Below are positions 24,692 through 33,921 of a stretch of 64,000 nt of DNA, one piece after another. The DNA is taken from NCBI RefSeq assembly GCF_000711825.1, contig NZ_JONJ01000002.1:124001-188000 (forward strand), read 5' to 3'. The notes beneath the pieces are model-generated. The model searched no databases, was not told the origin of the DNA, and saw nothing but the letters and a program-made list of their open reading frames with translations. Positions within the stretch are counted from its first letter, which is position 1. Each line of letters begins with the position of its first letter. A program made the position numbers and the translations under genes. This DNA comes from [Clostridium] aminophilum DSM 10710 (GTDB lineage: Bacteria; Bacillota; Clostridia; Lachnospirales; Lachnospiraceae).

Positions 24692-25043
24692 AATGACAAC
24701 GAAGGAATATGTAAAAATCGCGGTGGATGCACTGGAAGACAAAAAGGCAAATGATATTCGCATCATTGATATTCATGAGATCTCCGTGATCGCGGATTAT
24801 TTTATCATCTGCGACGGCGCATCGGCCAGTCAGGTTCATGCACTTGCGGACAATCTGGAAGAGAAACTCGCGAAGGCGGGAAAAGGCGCTCATAAGACAG
24901 AGGGCTATGGACAGGGAACATGGATCCTCGAAGATTACGGGGATATTATCGTCCACATTTTCCAGACCGAAGAACGTGAATTCTACGATCTGGAGAGAAT
25001 GTGGATGGATGGAAAAATAATTGAGGATGTAAAATCCCTCTGA
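24684..25043 (+). CDS. rsfS: Ribosome silencing factor RsfS
   Basis: RsfS binds L14 and blocks joining of the subunits in stationary phase. The protein of 119 residues has the conserved VIADYFIICDGASASQV and GYGQGTWILEDYGDIIVHIF segments. ATG 24684 follows AAGGAG. It overlaps yqeK and ends right against the convergent purF stop. Confidence 0.94.
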   Translation: MAEMTTKEYVKIAVDALEDKKANDIRIIDIHEISVIADYFIICDGASASQVHALADNLEEKLAKAGKGAHKTEGYGQGTWILEDYGDIIVHIFQTEEREFYDLERMWMDGKIIEDVKSL

Positions 25044-26471
25044 TCAGTTTGTTTGTTCCAGATCCATACTGATATCGTGATCCGGAACCGTCATCGGATA
25101 AGACCCTGTGAAGCAGGCTCTGCAAATCGGCAGTCCGCCCGAGATTTCGGAAAGTGCATCGACCGTCATATAACCAAGACTGTCTGCACCGATCTCGCGG
25201 CGGATATCCTCTACGGAGTGTTCATGCGCGATCAGGGACGAGGTTCCCGGTACATCGGTTCCGAAGAAACACGGGTGAAGAAAAGGCGGTGAGGAGATTC
25301 TGACGTGAACCTCCAGAGCACCGGCTTTTTTTAGATCCCGGATCAGATTCTTGATGGTGGTTCCGCGCACAATGGAGTCATCGACCAGGACGATTCTCTT
25401 GCCCCGGACGGCTGCCGGAATGACACTGAGTTTGATCTTGACGGCATTCTCACGCTCTTTCTGAGTGGGCTTGATAAAGGTTCTTCCCACATAGCTGTTC
25501 TTGTGAAAAATAAAACCGAACGGAATTCCGGATTCCTGCGCATAGCCGTAGGCAGAGATCAGTCCCGAATCCGGAACGCCGGCGATCAGATCCGCGTCCA
25601 CCGGATATTCTCTGGCAAGGAAGCGTCCGCCGCGAAGTCTCGCATCATAAACGCTGATTCCGTCAATGGTGCTGTCAAGGCGTGCAAAATAGATGTATTC
25701 AAAGATACAGTGGGCACGCCGGGCCGGTTTCTCTTCCAGATAGTCCGAGCGGATCCCGTCATGCGAAATGATGACGATCTCACCCGGCTCGATATCCCGG
25801 ATAAATTCACCGCCGACGGAAGTGATCGCACAGCTCTCGGAAGTGAGGATCCAACTGTCTCCCTTTTTTCCGAGACAGAGCGGTTTTAAACCATAAGGAT
25901 CGCGGACTCCGATCAGTTTCCGTGAACTGGTTACGGTGAGGGCATAAGCACCGCGGATGGAAGCACAGGCTTTCTTGACGGCCTCTTCTGCGGAAGATGA
26001 GGTAACGCGGTTTTTGGCCACCAGACAGGCAATGACTTCCGAGTCGATTGTGGTTCGGAACAGAGTTCCACCGAGCTCCAGCTCGTGACGGAGTTCGGCG
26101 GCATTGATCAGATTGCCGTTGTGTGCAAGGCACAGCGTCCCCTTCAGATATTTCATTACGAGCGGCTGGGTGTTTGCAAGGACGGAAGAACCGGTGGTGG
26201 AATAGCGGACGTGTCCGATTCCGAGATTGCCTTCCAGCGCATTCAGGCTGGCCTCATGGAATACTTCATTGACTAAGCCGAGACCTCGGTCGTAGCTGAC
26301 ATTGCCGGCAGGCCCCGAGGTGTCCGTGACTGCGATTCCGCACGATTCCTGACCGCGGTGCTGGAGTGCAGACAGTCCGTAATAGATGTCAGAGGCTACG
26401 GAACGCCCGGTCGGGTCATAGATGCCGAATACTCCGCATTCTTCGTGTACGCCCGTGAATGAAAATGACAT
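25044..26471 (-). CDS. purF: Amidophosphoribosyltransferase
   Basis: The first committed enzyme of purine synthesis makes phosphoribosylamine from PRPP and glutamine. It is made as a propeptide: residues 1-11 precede catalytic Cys12 in EECGVFGIYD. A PRPP motif is visible as IVLVDDSIVRGTT near residue 365. Cysteines placed as in the B. subtilis 4Fe-4S enzyme (HCIFEY, HPCFFG, CRAC) indicate the iron-sulfur form. The length is 475 residues. The gene is alone rather than in a pur operon. The start follows AAAGGAG. Confidence 0.95.
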   Translation of the reverse strand: MSFSFTGVHEECGVFGIYDPTGRSVASDIYYGLSALQHRGQESCGIAVTDTSGPAGNVSYDRGLGLVNEVFHEASLNALEGNLGIGHVRYSTTGSSVLANTQPLVMKYLKGTLCLAHNGNLINAAELRHELELGGTLFRTTIDSEVIACLVAKNRVTSSSAEEAVKKACASIRGAYALTVTSSRKLIGVRDPYGLKPLCLGKKGDSWILTSESCAITSVGGEFIRDIEPGEIVIISHDGIRSDYLEEKPARRAHCIFEYIYFARLDSTIDGISVYDARLRGGRFLAREYPVDADLIAGVPDSGLISAYGYAQESGIPFGFIFHKNSYVGRTFIKPTQKERENAVKIKLSVIPAAVRGKRIVLVDDSIVRGTTIKNLIRDLKKAGALEVHVRISSPPFLHPCFFGTDVPGTSSLIAHEHSVEDIRREIGADSLGYMTVDALSEISGGLPICRACFTGSYPMTVPDHDISMDLEQTN

Positions 26472-26507
26472 AATAGGATCTCCTTTAAAAAGAAAACAAC
26501 GGGTTTC

Positions 26508-26550
26508 ACGTCACAAAGCATGTATGAAAACAATTCTGTGACATAAAAAA
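26508..26550. repeat. Hairpin with terminal T tract between purF and lexA
   Basis: GTCACA (26510-26515) pairs with TGTGAC (26537-26542), and ATAAAAAA follows on the plus strand. It resembles the dispersed hairpins near 721 and 13060 in form (GTCA...TGAC arms ending in A/T runs). It lies in the purF leader. Confidence 0.5.
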
Positions 26551-26554
26551 TAAT

Positions 26555-26606
26555 ACAGAAAAGGGCAGAATAATCCGACCGAGATCGGACCACGCTGCCC
26601 TTTTTT
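26555..26606 (-). terminator. Terminator of lexA
   Basis: AAGGGCAG (26561-26568) pairs with CTGCCCTT (26595-26602), with an inner TCCGA/TCGGA stem. T runs follow on both strands, so it can stop lexA transcription and reading from the other side. Confidence 0.85.
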
Positions 26607-26651
26607 CGTATTCAAGTATAAACATCGATACGAAAGCGGTCAAGCAGAGAA

Positions 26652-27269
26652 TTACTTCATCATCCGGAAGAGTCCGATGACTTTGCCGAGGATCCTGACA
26701 TCCTTGACAATGATGGGATCCATGGTTGAATTCTCCGGCTGGAGACGGATATGACCGTTTTCTTTATAAAAACGTTTTACGGTTGCGCCGTCGTCAATCA
26801 GTGCGACGACAATCTCGCCGTTGGAGGCGGTGCCGGTCTGTTCGACAATCACACGGTCGCCGTTGTAGATTCCGGCGTCGATCATGCTTTCGCCTTTCAC
26901 GGTCAGCATGAAGGTTTTCTCGTTCGGCAGGAACTCGGCCGGAATCGGAAAATAATTCTCGATGTTCTCCTCTGCCAGGATCGGAGCTCCGGCTGCCACC
27001 GTTCCGACGATCGGCACATTGACAACCTCACGGCGGGTCAGATTGAAATCATCATCGACAATCTCAATTGCGCGCGGTTTTGACGGGTCCCGTCGGATAC
27101 GGCCCTGCTTCTCGAGCTGCTCAAGATGCGAGTGAACGGAAGAAGTGGATCGGAGACCGACTCGTTCACCGATCTCACGGACTGTCGGCGGATAACCTTT
27201 GCTGAGAAGATTATCTTTGATATATTCCAATATTTCTTCCTGTTTCAGAAGAGCTTTTCCTCTGCTCAT
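26652..27269 (-). CDS. lexA: SOS repressor LexA
   Basis: LexA represses DNA damage genes and cleaves itself when RecA is activated. The winged HTH is at residues 1-70 ([20 protein letters not shown]). The cleavage site is Ala-Gly in TVAAGAPI, and the catalytic Ser and Lys are in [14 protein letters not shown] and [10 protein letters not shown]. The protein has 205 residues from the start at 27269, preceded by GTGAGGT. An upstream in-frame extension lacks family similarity. It is divergent from the yneA-like gene and has its own LexA-like boxes. Confidence 0.96.
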   Translation of the reverse strand: MSRGKALLKQEEILEYIKDNLLSKGYPPTVREIGERVGLRSTSSVHSHLEQLEKQGRIRRDPSKPRAIEIVDDDFNLTRREVVNVPIVGTVAAGAPILAEENIENYFPIPAEFLPNEKTFMLTVKGESMIDAGIYNGDRVIVEQTGTASNGEIVVALIDDGATVKRFYKENGHIRLQPENSTMDPIIVKDVRILGKVIGLFRMMK

Positions 27270-27321
27270 ATGTAATACCTCACTTTCGGCATAGGAACCG
27301 ATCGTTTCAGATCCTGTGATC

Positions 27322-27378
27322 GAAATTTTGTTCGTTTCTATCCTATCACAGTTTCTCATATTTTACAAACGGCTGTTC
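27322..27378 (-). promoter_or_regulatory. lexA promoter and LexA-like boxes
   Basis: On the minus strand TTGTAA (27368-27363) and TAGGAT (27345-27340) are 17 bp apart. GAACAAAATTTC (27333-27322) and GAACAGCCGTTT (27378-27367) each differ by one base from the GAAC-N4-GTTC core of the Gram-positive SOS box. One overlaps the start region and the other the -35 element, consistent with autorepression. Confidence 0.65.
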
Positions 27379-27487
27379 GGTAATTTTTCCGCCTGCTCCG
27401 GTGAAAGGTACCGGTCGGAAATGCTGTCGGAAAAAACACAGACAGATCGCAGACAGAGCTCCCGGAATGGCTGGATGAATAAACCGG

Positions 27488-27561
27488 GAACGAATGTTCG
27501 AAAAATCTATTGACAAACATCTGTTCGAAAACTATAATGATGCCATGAGGAACAAATGTTC
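27488..27561 (+). promoter_or_regulatory. SOS promoter of the yneA-like gene with three LexA boxes
   Basis: Consensus TTGACA (27510-27515) and TATAAT (27533-27538) are 17 bp apart. GAACGAATGTTC (27488-27499) and GAACAAATGTTC (27550-27561) are exact GAAC-N4-GTTC boxes. AAACATCTGTTC (27515-27526) has one mismatch and sits in the spacer. Such a strong promoter covered by three boxes indicates tight LexA repression and strong induction. Confidence 0.85.
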
Positions 27562-27622
27562 GAGAGAGTTGTTTGGAATGATTTGCAGCCGGATGGAAGA
27601 GCGGCAGAACAGGGGGCAGGTT

Positions 27623-28042
27623 ATGGAAGCATCGGTTCTTCTTACGACAGACAGGGATTTGGATAGAGAAGAGGTAAAAGATTCAAAGTTCCGCCACTAT
27701 ATCCGGAGGAACATCCGTATCCGTAAGACGAGCAGAATCCGCAGACAAAAGAGACGCCGTGTCCAGTTTTTTGCCCTGATGATTCTGACTGCAGTCGCAT
27801 CCTTTGTGATCGGGATCGGACGGCTTGAGACAGAAGCATATCATAATACTTCGGACCTGAAGAAGTATTATACCAGTGTTCAGCTGCAGGACGGTGATAC
27901 TCTGTGGTCTCTTGCCCGAAAGTATAATGTCAACACGAACATCAGTCATCATGACTATATCGATGAGATTCGCAGGATGAACCAGATGGAGGGGACGACG
28001 GTTCACCGTGGACATTTTCTCACGGTGTTCTATTACAAGTAA
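27623..28042 (+). CDS. YneA-like SOS-induced cell division inhibitor (LysM protein)
   Basis: A membrane-anchored LysM protein. Residues 25-52 are very basic (RNIRIRKTSRIRRQKRRR), a membrane segment follows (FFALMILTAVASFVIGIG), and a LysM-like domain (VQLQDGDTLWSLARKYN) lies outside. B. subtilis YneA has this layout, is next to and divergent from lexA, and halts division during SOS. ATG 27623 with AGGGGG upstream gives 139 residues. Other in-frame ATG codons lie upstream, but the predicted transcription start is near 27545, so starts before that are excluded. Confidence 0.8.
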   Translation: MEASVLLTTDRDLDREEVKDSKFRHYIRRNIRIRKTSRIRRQKRRRVQFFALMILTAVASFVIGIGRLETEAYHNTSDLKKYYTSVQLQDGDTLWSLARKYNVNTNISHHDYIDEIRRMNQMEGTTVHRGHFLTVFYYK

Positions 28043-28059
28043 CTCACAAGTGAGTTTTT
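28041..28059 (+). terminator. Terminator of the yneA-like gene
   Basis: AACTCAC and GTGAGTT enclose a 2-nt gap and are followed by TTT. The hairpin overlaps the stop codon. Confidence 0.6.
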
Positions 28060-28145
28060 CCGTTCACAGCGATTCTTCTCATCATAACAAATCTTCTTAT
28101 CCGTGATTCGGACAGCCGACCTGTTGTCTTTGTTTTCGGTTTTGG

Positions 28146-28175
28146 TTGCGCGGTTCTCGTTCTATCCTGTATAAT
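28146..28175 (+). promoter_or_regulatory. Possible promoter of the ABC-F gene
   Basis: TATAAT (28170-28175) lies 18 bp after TTGCGC (28146-28151), a weak -35. It leaves a 170-nt leader. No leader peptide or terminator was recognised in it. Nothing else is seen in the 300-bp gap. Confidence 0.4.
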
Positions 28176-28348
28176 GCCATGGCGGCCGTTTTGAATGGAC
28201 CGTTGCGGAACTGAGTGATTGCCGCCGGACGGGATGACATTTTTATCGATGATTTTTGGGATATGTGCGGTCCGGCAGGCTAAGCGGTGAGACATCCGGT
28301 TTGGATACGGCTGTTTACCGCATAGATTGTAAGCAGGGAGAAGAATGA

Positions 28349-29911
28349 ATGAGCATATTAAATGTGGAACATCTGACGCATGGGTTCGGAGACCGGCAGA
28401 TTTTTAATGATGTCTCCTTCCGCCTGTTAAAAGGGGAACATATCGGACTTGTTGGCGCAAACGGAGAGGGAAAATCGACCTTCATGAGTGTTGTGACCGG
28501 AAAAATGCAGCCCGAGGAAGGAAAGGTCGAGTGGTCCAAGCACGTGAAAGCCGGTTATCTGGATCAGCATGCCGTTCTCGAGCAGGGGAACACGGTCCGG
28601 GATATTCTCCGCAAGGCTTTTGATTCTCTGTTCGATATGGAGCGGGAGATGAACGGACTTTATGAGAAGATGGCGGATCCGGAAGTTTCCGAGAATGAGA
28701 TGAACGCGATGATGGAGGAGGCCGGGCTTCTTCAGGATCTTCTCTCGGCACACGATTTTTATATGATCGATGTCAAGATAGAGGAAGTTGCAAGAGCCCT
28801 CGGTCTTCTCGATCTCGGTCTGGACCGGGATGTTACGGAACTCTCCGGAGGACAGAGAACGAAAGTTCTTCTTGCCAAGCTTCTTTTGGAGAAACCGGAT
28901 ATTCTCCTTTTGGACGAGCCGACCAACTATCTGGATCAGGAACATATTGCCTGGCTTCAGAGATATCTTCAGGATTATGAGAACGCTTTTATCCTGATAT
29001 CCCATGATATTCCGTTCCTGAACAGTGTCGTCAATATCATTTATCACATGAACAACTGCGAACTGAACCGCTATGTGGGAGATTACGATCATTTTAAGGA
29101 GGTTTTCGCTGTCCAGCAGGCGCAGATGGAGGCGGCCTACAACCGTCAGCAGCAGGAAATCGCTGATCTGAAAGACTTTGTGGCAAGGAACAAGGCGAGA
29201 GTTGCGACCCGGAATATGGCCATGTCCCGCCAGAAAAAGCTGGACAAGATGGAGCTGATTGAACTTGCAGCGGAGAAACCGAAGCCGGAGTTCCATTTCC
29301 AGACATCCCGTACGCCGGGAAGGATTCTCTTTGAGACCAGGGGGCTTGTGATCGGCTATGAATCACCTCTCTCAAAGCCGATTGATTTTACAATGGAGCG
29401 CAAGGAGAAACTGGTTCTCACCGGTGCGAACGGTATCGGTAAGACGACGCTTCTGAAGAGTCTTCTCGGGCTGATCCGTCCGCTGAACGGGGAGATTGAG
29501 AAGGATCCCTATATGGAGATCGGCTATTTTGAACAGGAGATGTCTCAGGATATTGAGACGACCTGTCTGGAGGAGATTTGGAATGAATTTCCGTCCTGGA
29601 ATCAGGCCGAGATTCGCGCAGCTCTTGCAAAGTGCGGTCTGACGACCAAACATATCGAGAGTCGGGTTAAAGTTCTTTCCGGCGGTGAGCAGGCAAAGGT
29701 TCGCCTGTGTAAGCTGATGAACCGTCCTTCCAATATTCTTGTTCTGGATGAGCCGACCAATCATCTGGATGTTGATGCGAAAGACGAACTGAAAAGAGCA
29801 CTGAAAGAGTATAACGGAAGTATCCTGATGGTTTGCCATGAACCGGAATTCTATGAGGGACTGGCGACCAGAGTGATCGACTGTTCGGAATGGACCACGA
29901 AGCTTGTCTGA
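28349..29911 (+). CDS. ABC-F family ATPase (ribosome-associated)
   Basis: ABC-F proteins have two ATPase domains and no membrane part; they act on ribosomes in translation or antibiotic protection. The Walker A motifs are GANGEGKST and GANGIGKTT, and the signatures are LSGGQ and LSGGEQ. The interdomain linker at residues 245-320 is charged. The length is 520 residues, similar to the YbiT or YdiF type. A housekeeping role is more likely than resistance, but sequence alone does not decide it. ATG 28349 follows GGGAGAAG. Confidence 0.9.
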   Translation: MSILNVEHLTHGFGDRQIFNDVSFRLLKGEHIGLVGANGEGKSTFMSVVTGKMQPEEGKVEWSKHVKAGYLDQHAVLEQGNTVRDILRKAFDSLFDMEREMNGLYEKMADPEVSENEMNAMMEEAGLLQDLLSAHDFYMIDVKIEEVARALGLLDLGLDRDVTELSGGQRTKVLLAKLLLEKPDILLLDEPTNYLDQEHIAWLQRYLQDYENAFILISHDIPFLNSVVNIIYHMNNCELNRYVGDYDHFKEVFAVQQAQMEAAYNRQQQEIADLKDFVARNKARVATRNMAMSRQKKLDKMELIELAAEKPKPEFHFQTSRTPGRILFETRGLVIGYESPLSKPIDFTMERKEKLVLTGANGIGKTTLLKSLLGLIRPLNGEIEKDPYMEIGYFEQEMSQDIETTCLEEIWNEFPSWNQAEIRAALAKCGLTTKHIESRVKVLSGGEQAKVRLCKLMNRPSNILVLDEPTNHLDVDAKDELKRALKEYNGSILMVCHEPEFYEGLATRVIDCSEWTTKLV

Positions 29912-29954
29912 TGGCAGAAGGATAATGGGCTGCCGGATAACGGACACTATTCGG

Positions 29955-29983
29955 TTGACGATACAGCACAGAAATGATAGTAT
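29955..29983 (+). promoter_or_regulatory. Possible promoter of the polyamine operon
   Basis: TTGACG (29955-29960) and TAGTAT (29978-29983) are separated by 17 bp. A transcript from here would carry a leader of about 305 nt before speA. Confidence 0.45.
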
Positions 29984-29999
29984 TTCTCTTGTAGCAGTA

Positions 30000-30247
30000 A
30001 ACAATGATGTGGGATTGCCCACGTCGAAGTTTTTATTGATTAAGTTGTTGGCTGATGACAAATTCCGGCCAACCCTGGACGGGATAAGCGTTTCAGGAGG
30101 ACTCAAATTTTATAAGGATAGGAATCCTATAGAACGGTCAATAAGAGCAGTCGGCACCATCGCATGCAGGACACTCAGAATGCGATATCTGTTTACTATT
30201 ACAGAAGAAAGCACGAGCAGACCGCGAGTTTCGGTCTGCTCTTTTTA
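30000..30247 (+). ncRNA. Structured leader with terminator upstream of speA
   Basis: The 385-bp gap before speA holds several stems: GTGGG/CCCAC (30009-30022), ATAGGA/TCCTAT (about 30117-30130), ATCGCAT/ATGCGAT (about 30159-30186) and the terminator GAGCAGACCG/CGGTCTGCTC at 30215-30241 followed by TTTTT. If transcription starts near 29990, the terminator is internal and could be an attenuator. It could equally be the ABC-F terminator. A 117-residue open frame here has no recognisable similarity and is not called. Confidence 0.45.
30215..30247 (+). terminator. Rho-independent terminator before speA
   Basis: A ten-pair stem with a short loop, then CTTTTTAT. It lies 50 bp before the speA start and 300 bp after the ABC-F gene. 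Confidence 0.85.
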
Positions 30248-30296
30248 TGTTATTTAAAGTGGACTCGTCCGCTTTGCATTTGTGGGGAAAAAGGAA

Positions 30297-31745
30297 ATGG
30301 ATCTTATCGCTCAGCGCTCGGCACCGATTCTCGATGCCATGACAGAACTCAGAAAAAGAAGAGTTGTTCCGTTTGATGTACCGGGACATAAGAGGGGCCG
30401 CGGGAATCCCGAACTTCTCGAGTTTTTGGGAGAAAAATGCGTTGGAATCGATGTCAATTCGATGAAAATGCTGGACAATCTTGGCCATCCGATCTCTGTT
30501 ATCCGGGAAGCGGAAGATCTTCTCGCGGATGCGTTTGGTGCAAATCACGCATTCCTGATGGTTGGCGGAACGACCAGTGCCGTTCAGGCAATGATCTTTA
30601 CCAACATCCGGGAAGGCGAGGAAGTCCTCCTTCCAAGAAACGTACATAAGAGTGTGATCAATGCGCTGGTGTTGTGCGGAGGCATTCCGGTTTACGTTCC
30701 GGTTCAGGTCAATCCGAAGATTGGCATTGCGACCGGAATGGAGCTTGACGAAGTTCGAAAAGCGATGGATAGTCATCCGAATGCCAAGGCGATTCTGGTC
30801 AATAATCCGACCTATTACGGAATCACATCCGACCTGAAGGGAATCGTTGAACTTGCCCATGCAAGGGGGATAAAGGTACTGGCGGATGAGGCTCACGGCA
30901 CACATCTGTATTTTGGAGAGAATCTTCCGATCTCCGGCATGGCGGCCGGTGCCGATATGGCAGCGGTATCCATGCATAAATCCGGCGGAAGTCTGACTCA
31001 GAGTTCCGTACTTCTGACCGGGTCGGACATTGATCCCGAGTATGTGCGCCAGATTATCAATCTGACACAGACGACGAGCGCATCGTATCTTCTCATGGTT
31101 TCGCTGGATATCTCCCGAAGAAATCTTGCACTGCACGGCCGTGAGTCCTTCGGCAAAGTATTTGGCATGGCAGAATATGCCCGTTCCGAGATTAATGAGA
31201 TCGGCGGATATTACGCCTACGGACGGGAGCTTGTAAACGGGAAGGATGTCCATGATTTCGATGTGACAAAGCTCTCGGTCTACACGCAGGGAATCGGTCT
31301 GACCGGTATTGAGGTCTACGACCTGCTCCGCGACGAATATGATATCCAGATCGAATTCGGCGATATCGGAAACATTCTTGCATATATTTCCATCGGCGAC
31401 CGGCTTCAGGATATCGAACGTCTTGTCGGTGCAATGGAAGATATCAAGGAGCGTTACGGAAAAGACTCTTCGGATCTTTATTGTGGTGATTTCATCAGTC
31501 CGGAGCTCGTTGTGAATCCGAAAGAAGCGTTTTATGCGGATAAGGTTCAGCTGCCGCTTCAGGAATCCATCGGCCGGATCTGCGCCGAGATTGTCATGTG
31601 CTATCCGCCGGGCATTCCGATTCTGACACCGGGTGAGCGGATCACTCCGGAGATCGTGGAATATATTGAGTTCTCCAGAGAACGGGGCTGTTCTCTGCAG
31701 GGAACCATGGATCCGGACTGCCGGAGACTCAACGTGATTCGATAA
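30297..31745 (+). CDS. speA: Arginine/lysine/ornithine decarboxylase (SpeA type, AAT fold)
   Basis: A PLP enzyme that most likely decarboxylates arginine to agmatine, because aguA and aguB lie downstream. The PLP lysine is in SMHKSGGSLTQSS, preceded by the ADEAHGTHLYF strand. DVPGHKRGRG is the family N-terminus. The 482-residue length fits B. subtilis SpeA (490). ATG 30297 has a close AAGG; GTG 30282 is an alternative. Lysine or ornithine specificity cannot be excluded by sequence. Confidence 0.9.
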   Translation: MDLIAQRSAPILDAMTELRKRRVVPFDVPGHKRGRGNPELLEFLGEKCVGIDVNSMKMLDNLGHPISVIREAEDLLADAFGANHAFLMVGGTTSAVQAMIFTNIREGEEVLLPRNVHKSVINALVLCGGIPVYVPVQVNPKIGIATGMELDEVRKAMDSHPNAKAILVNNPTYYGITSDLKGIVELAHARGIKVLADEAHGTHLYFGENLPISGMAAGADMAAVSMHKSGGSLTQSSVLLTGSDIDPEYVRQIINLTQTTSASYLLMVSLDISRRNLALHGRESFGKVFGMAEYARSEINEIGGYYAYGRELVNGKDVHDFDVTKLSVYTQGIGLTGIEVYDLLRDEYDIQIEFGDIGNILAYISIGDRLQDIERLVGAMEDIKERYGKDSSDLYCGDFISPELVVNPKEAFYADKVQLPLQESIGRICAEIVMCYPPGIPILTPGERITPEIVEYIEFSRERGCSLQGTMDPDCRRLNVIR

Positions 31746-31775
31746 GACCGGATCAGACAGGAGGAAGAGGGACAA

Positions 31776-32636
31776 ATGGAATTCTGGTTTTCACAGCTTG
31801 ACACCGAGAATGTCAAGACAACGGTCCGGGTTGAAAAACAGCTGTTTTCCGGTCAGAGTGATTATCAGCGGATTGATGTATTTCAGTCCGATGAGTACGG
31901 AAAAATGATTGTTTTGGACGGAGATATCGTTTTCTCGGAAGCAGACGAGTTTATCTATAATGAGATGGTTGTCCATGTACCGATGGCGGTCCATCCGAAT
32001 GTAAAGAATGTGCTGATCATCGGCGGCGGCGATGGCGGTGTCGCAAAGGTACTGACACAGTACCCGGAGATTGAATCCATCGATGTGGTGGAACCGGATG
32101 AAATGTTCATCTCGGTTTCCAGAGAATTCTTTCCGGAAACCGCCAAGGGTTTTGACGACAGCCGTGTGAATATCATCAACATGGACGGTCTCCGCTATCT
32201 TCGCCGGTGCGCGGATAAGTACGATCTGATCATCAATGACTCGACGGATCCGTTCGGCCACACCGAAGGTCTGTTTACCAGGGAATTTTACGGAAACTGC
32301 AGCCGTGCACTCCACGCCGACGGCGTGATGGTCTATCAGCATGGAAGCCCGTTCTATGACGAGGACGAGGCGGCATTTCGTGCGATGCACCGGAAAGCAT
32401 TCCGGAGTTTTCCGATCAGCAGAGTCTATCAGGCGAGCATTCCGACATGCCCGGCCGGATACTGGATGTTCGGTTTTGCATCGAAAAAATATCATCCGCT
32501 TCGCGATTTCGATCCGAAGCGTTGGAATTCACGCGGGTTAAAAACCTGGTATTATACAACAAATCTTCATCAGGGAGCATTTATGCTTCCCAAATACGTA
32601 GAGGACATTTTGTCAGAGGAGGAACATAGAGGATGA
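31776..32636 (+). CDS. speE: Polyamine aminopropyltransferase (SpeE family)
   Basis: The family transfers an aminopropyl group from decarboxylated SAM to putrescine or another amine. GGGDGG lies at residues 86-91, and the active-site DSTDPFG is conserved. The length of 286 residues is normal. No speD (SAM decarboxylase) is in the window, and a second route to spermidine follows in the same operon, so the amine acceptor may differ. It overlaps the next gene by 4 bp. The start is preceded by AGGAGGAAGAGGG. Confidence 0.92.
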   Translation: MEFWFSQLDTENVKTTVRVEKQLFSGQSDYQRIDVFQSDEYGKMIVLDGDIVFSEADEFIYNEMVVHVPMAVHPNVKNVLIIGGGDGGVAKVLTQYPEIESIDVVEPDEMFISVSREFFPETAKGFDDSRVNIINMDGLRYLRRCADKYDLIINDSTDPFGHTEGLFTREFYGNCSRALHADGVMVYQHGSPFYDEDEAAFRAMHRKAFRSFPISRVYQASIPTCPAGYWMFGFASKKYHPLRDFDPKRWNSRGLKTWYYTTNLHQGAFMLPKYVEDILSEEEHRG

Positions 32637-33895
32637 GCAGAATTTTAGTGATCGGATGCGGCGGAGTAGCGCAGGTGGCAATTCAGAAAGCGTGTCAGAA
32701 CGATGAGGTATTCACGGAACTGATGATTGCAAGCCGGACATTATCCAAGTGTGACGAATTAAAAGAAAAGATTGAAAAGAGCGGTTCCAGAACGAAAGTT
32801 ACGACGGCGAAGGTGGATGCGGACAACACAGAGGAACTGGTAAAACTTATCCGTTCCTATCAGCCGGAGGCTGTTCTCAATGTTGCGCTTCCGTACCAGG
32901 ATCTGACCATTATGGATGCCTGCCTGGAGACCGGTGTTCACTACATTGATACCGCCAATTATGAGCCGGAAGATACGGAAGATCCGACCTGGCGTCCGAT
33001 CTATGAGAAGAGATGCAAGGAAAAGGGTTTCTCCGCATATTTTGACTATTCCTGGCAGTGGGCATATGAGGAGCGCTTTAAAAAGGCAGGACTCACCGCG
33101 CTTCTCGGAACTGGTTTTGATCCGGGTGTAACTTCTGTGTTTGCGGCATACGCAAAGAAGCACTATTTTGATACGATTGATACCATTGATATTCTGGACT
33201 GCAACGGCGGCGATCACGGATACGCTTTTGCTACCAACTTCAATCCGGAAATCAATCTTCGCGAAGTATCCGCACCGGGTTCCTATATGGAAAACGGAAA
33301 GTGGATTGAGATCCCGGCAATGAGCATTCACCGCGAGTATGATTTCGAAGGTGTCGGAAAGAAAGATATGTATCTTCTTCACCATGAGGAGATTGAGGCA
33401 CTTGGAAGGAATATGCCGGAGGTAAAACGCATCCGTTTCTTCATGACCTTTGGTCAGAGTTATCTGGATCATATGCGCTGCCTCGAAGATGTGGGTATGC
33501 TTTCCACCGAACCGGTGAACTTTAACGGCACCGAGATTGTCCCGATTCAGTTCCTGAAGGCACTTCTTCCGGATCCGGCGTCTCTCGGCCCGCGTACAAA
33601 GGGAAAGACCAACATCGGCTGCATTTTTACCGGAAAGAAGGATGGAAAAGAGCGCAGCATTTATATCTACAATGTATGTGATCATCAGGAGTGCTACCGC
33701 GAAGTCGGCTCTCAGGCGATCTCCTATACCACCGGTGTTCCGGCGATGATCGGAACCATGCTGGTGGCAAACGGTCAGTGGAAAAAACCGGGCGTCTTTA
33801 CTACCGATGAGTTTGATCCGGATCCGTACATGGAGGCACTGAACAAATGGGGGCTTCCGTGGAAGGTTGTCGAGAATCCGACTCTGGTAGACTGA
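32633..33895 (+). CDS. Carboxynorspermidine/carboxyspermidine dehydrogenase (saccharopine dehydrogenase family)
   Basis: The enzyme reductively condenses aspartate semialdehyde with putrescine (giving carboxyspermidine) or diaminopropane, using NADPH. The Rossmann motif is VIGCGGVAQVA at residues 5-15. DTANYEPEDTED and the ACETGVHYIDTAN-like strand fit the Lys1/CASDH group. The protein has 420 residues. It is paired with nspC, which decarboxylates its product. Putrescine is the likely amine because aguA/aguB make it. Confidence 0.9.
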   Translation: MSRILVIGCGGVAQVAIQKACQNDEVFTELMIASRTLSKCDELKEKIEKSGSRTKVTTAKVDADNTEELVKLIRSYQPEAVLNVALPYQDLTIMDACLETGVHYIDTANYEPEDTEDPTWRPIYEKRCKEKGFSAYFDYSWQWAYEERFKKAGLTALLGTGFDPGVTSVFAAYAKKHYFDTIDTIDILDCNGGDHGYAFATNFNPEINLREVSAPGSYMENGKWIEIPAMSIHREYDFEGVGKKDMYLLHHEEIEALGRNMPEVKRIRFFMTFGQSYLDHMRCLEDVGMLSTEPVNFNGTEIVPIQFLKALLPDPASLGPRTKGKTNIGCIFTGKKDGKERSIYIYNVCDHQECYREVGSQAISYTTGVPAMIGTMLVANGQWKKPGVFTTDEFDPDPYMEALNKWGLPWKVVENPTLVD

Positions 33896-33921
33896 TCCGG
33901 AGAACAATATTACAGACACAT

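Noticed and set aside
24621-24956. 111-residue open frame opposite rsfS
   Set aside because: It is antisense to yqeK and rsfS, with no ribosome site.
29904-30257. 117-residue open frame between the ABC-F gene and speA
   Set aside because: It contains hairpins and the terminator, has no ribosome site and resembles no protein.
30138-31775. 545-residue open frame opposite speA
   Set aside because: It is a mirror frame of a clear decarboxylase gene.
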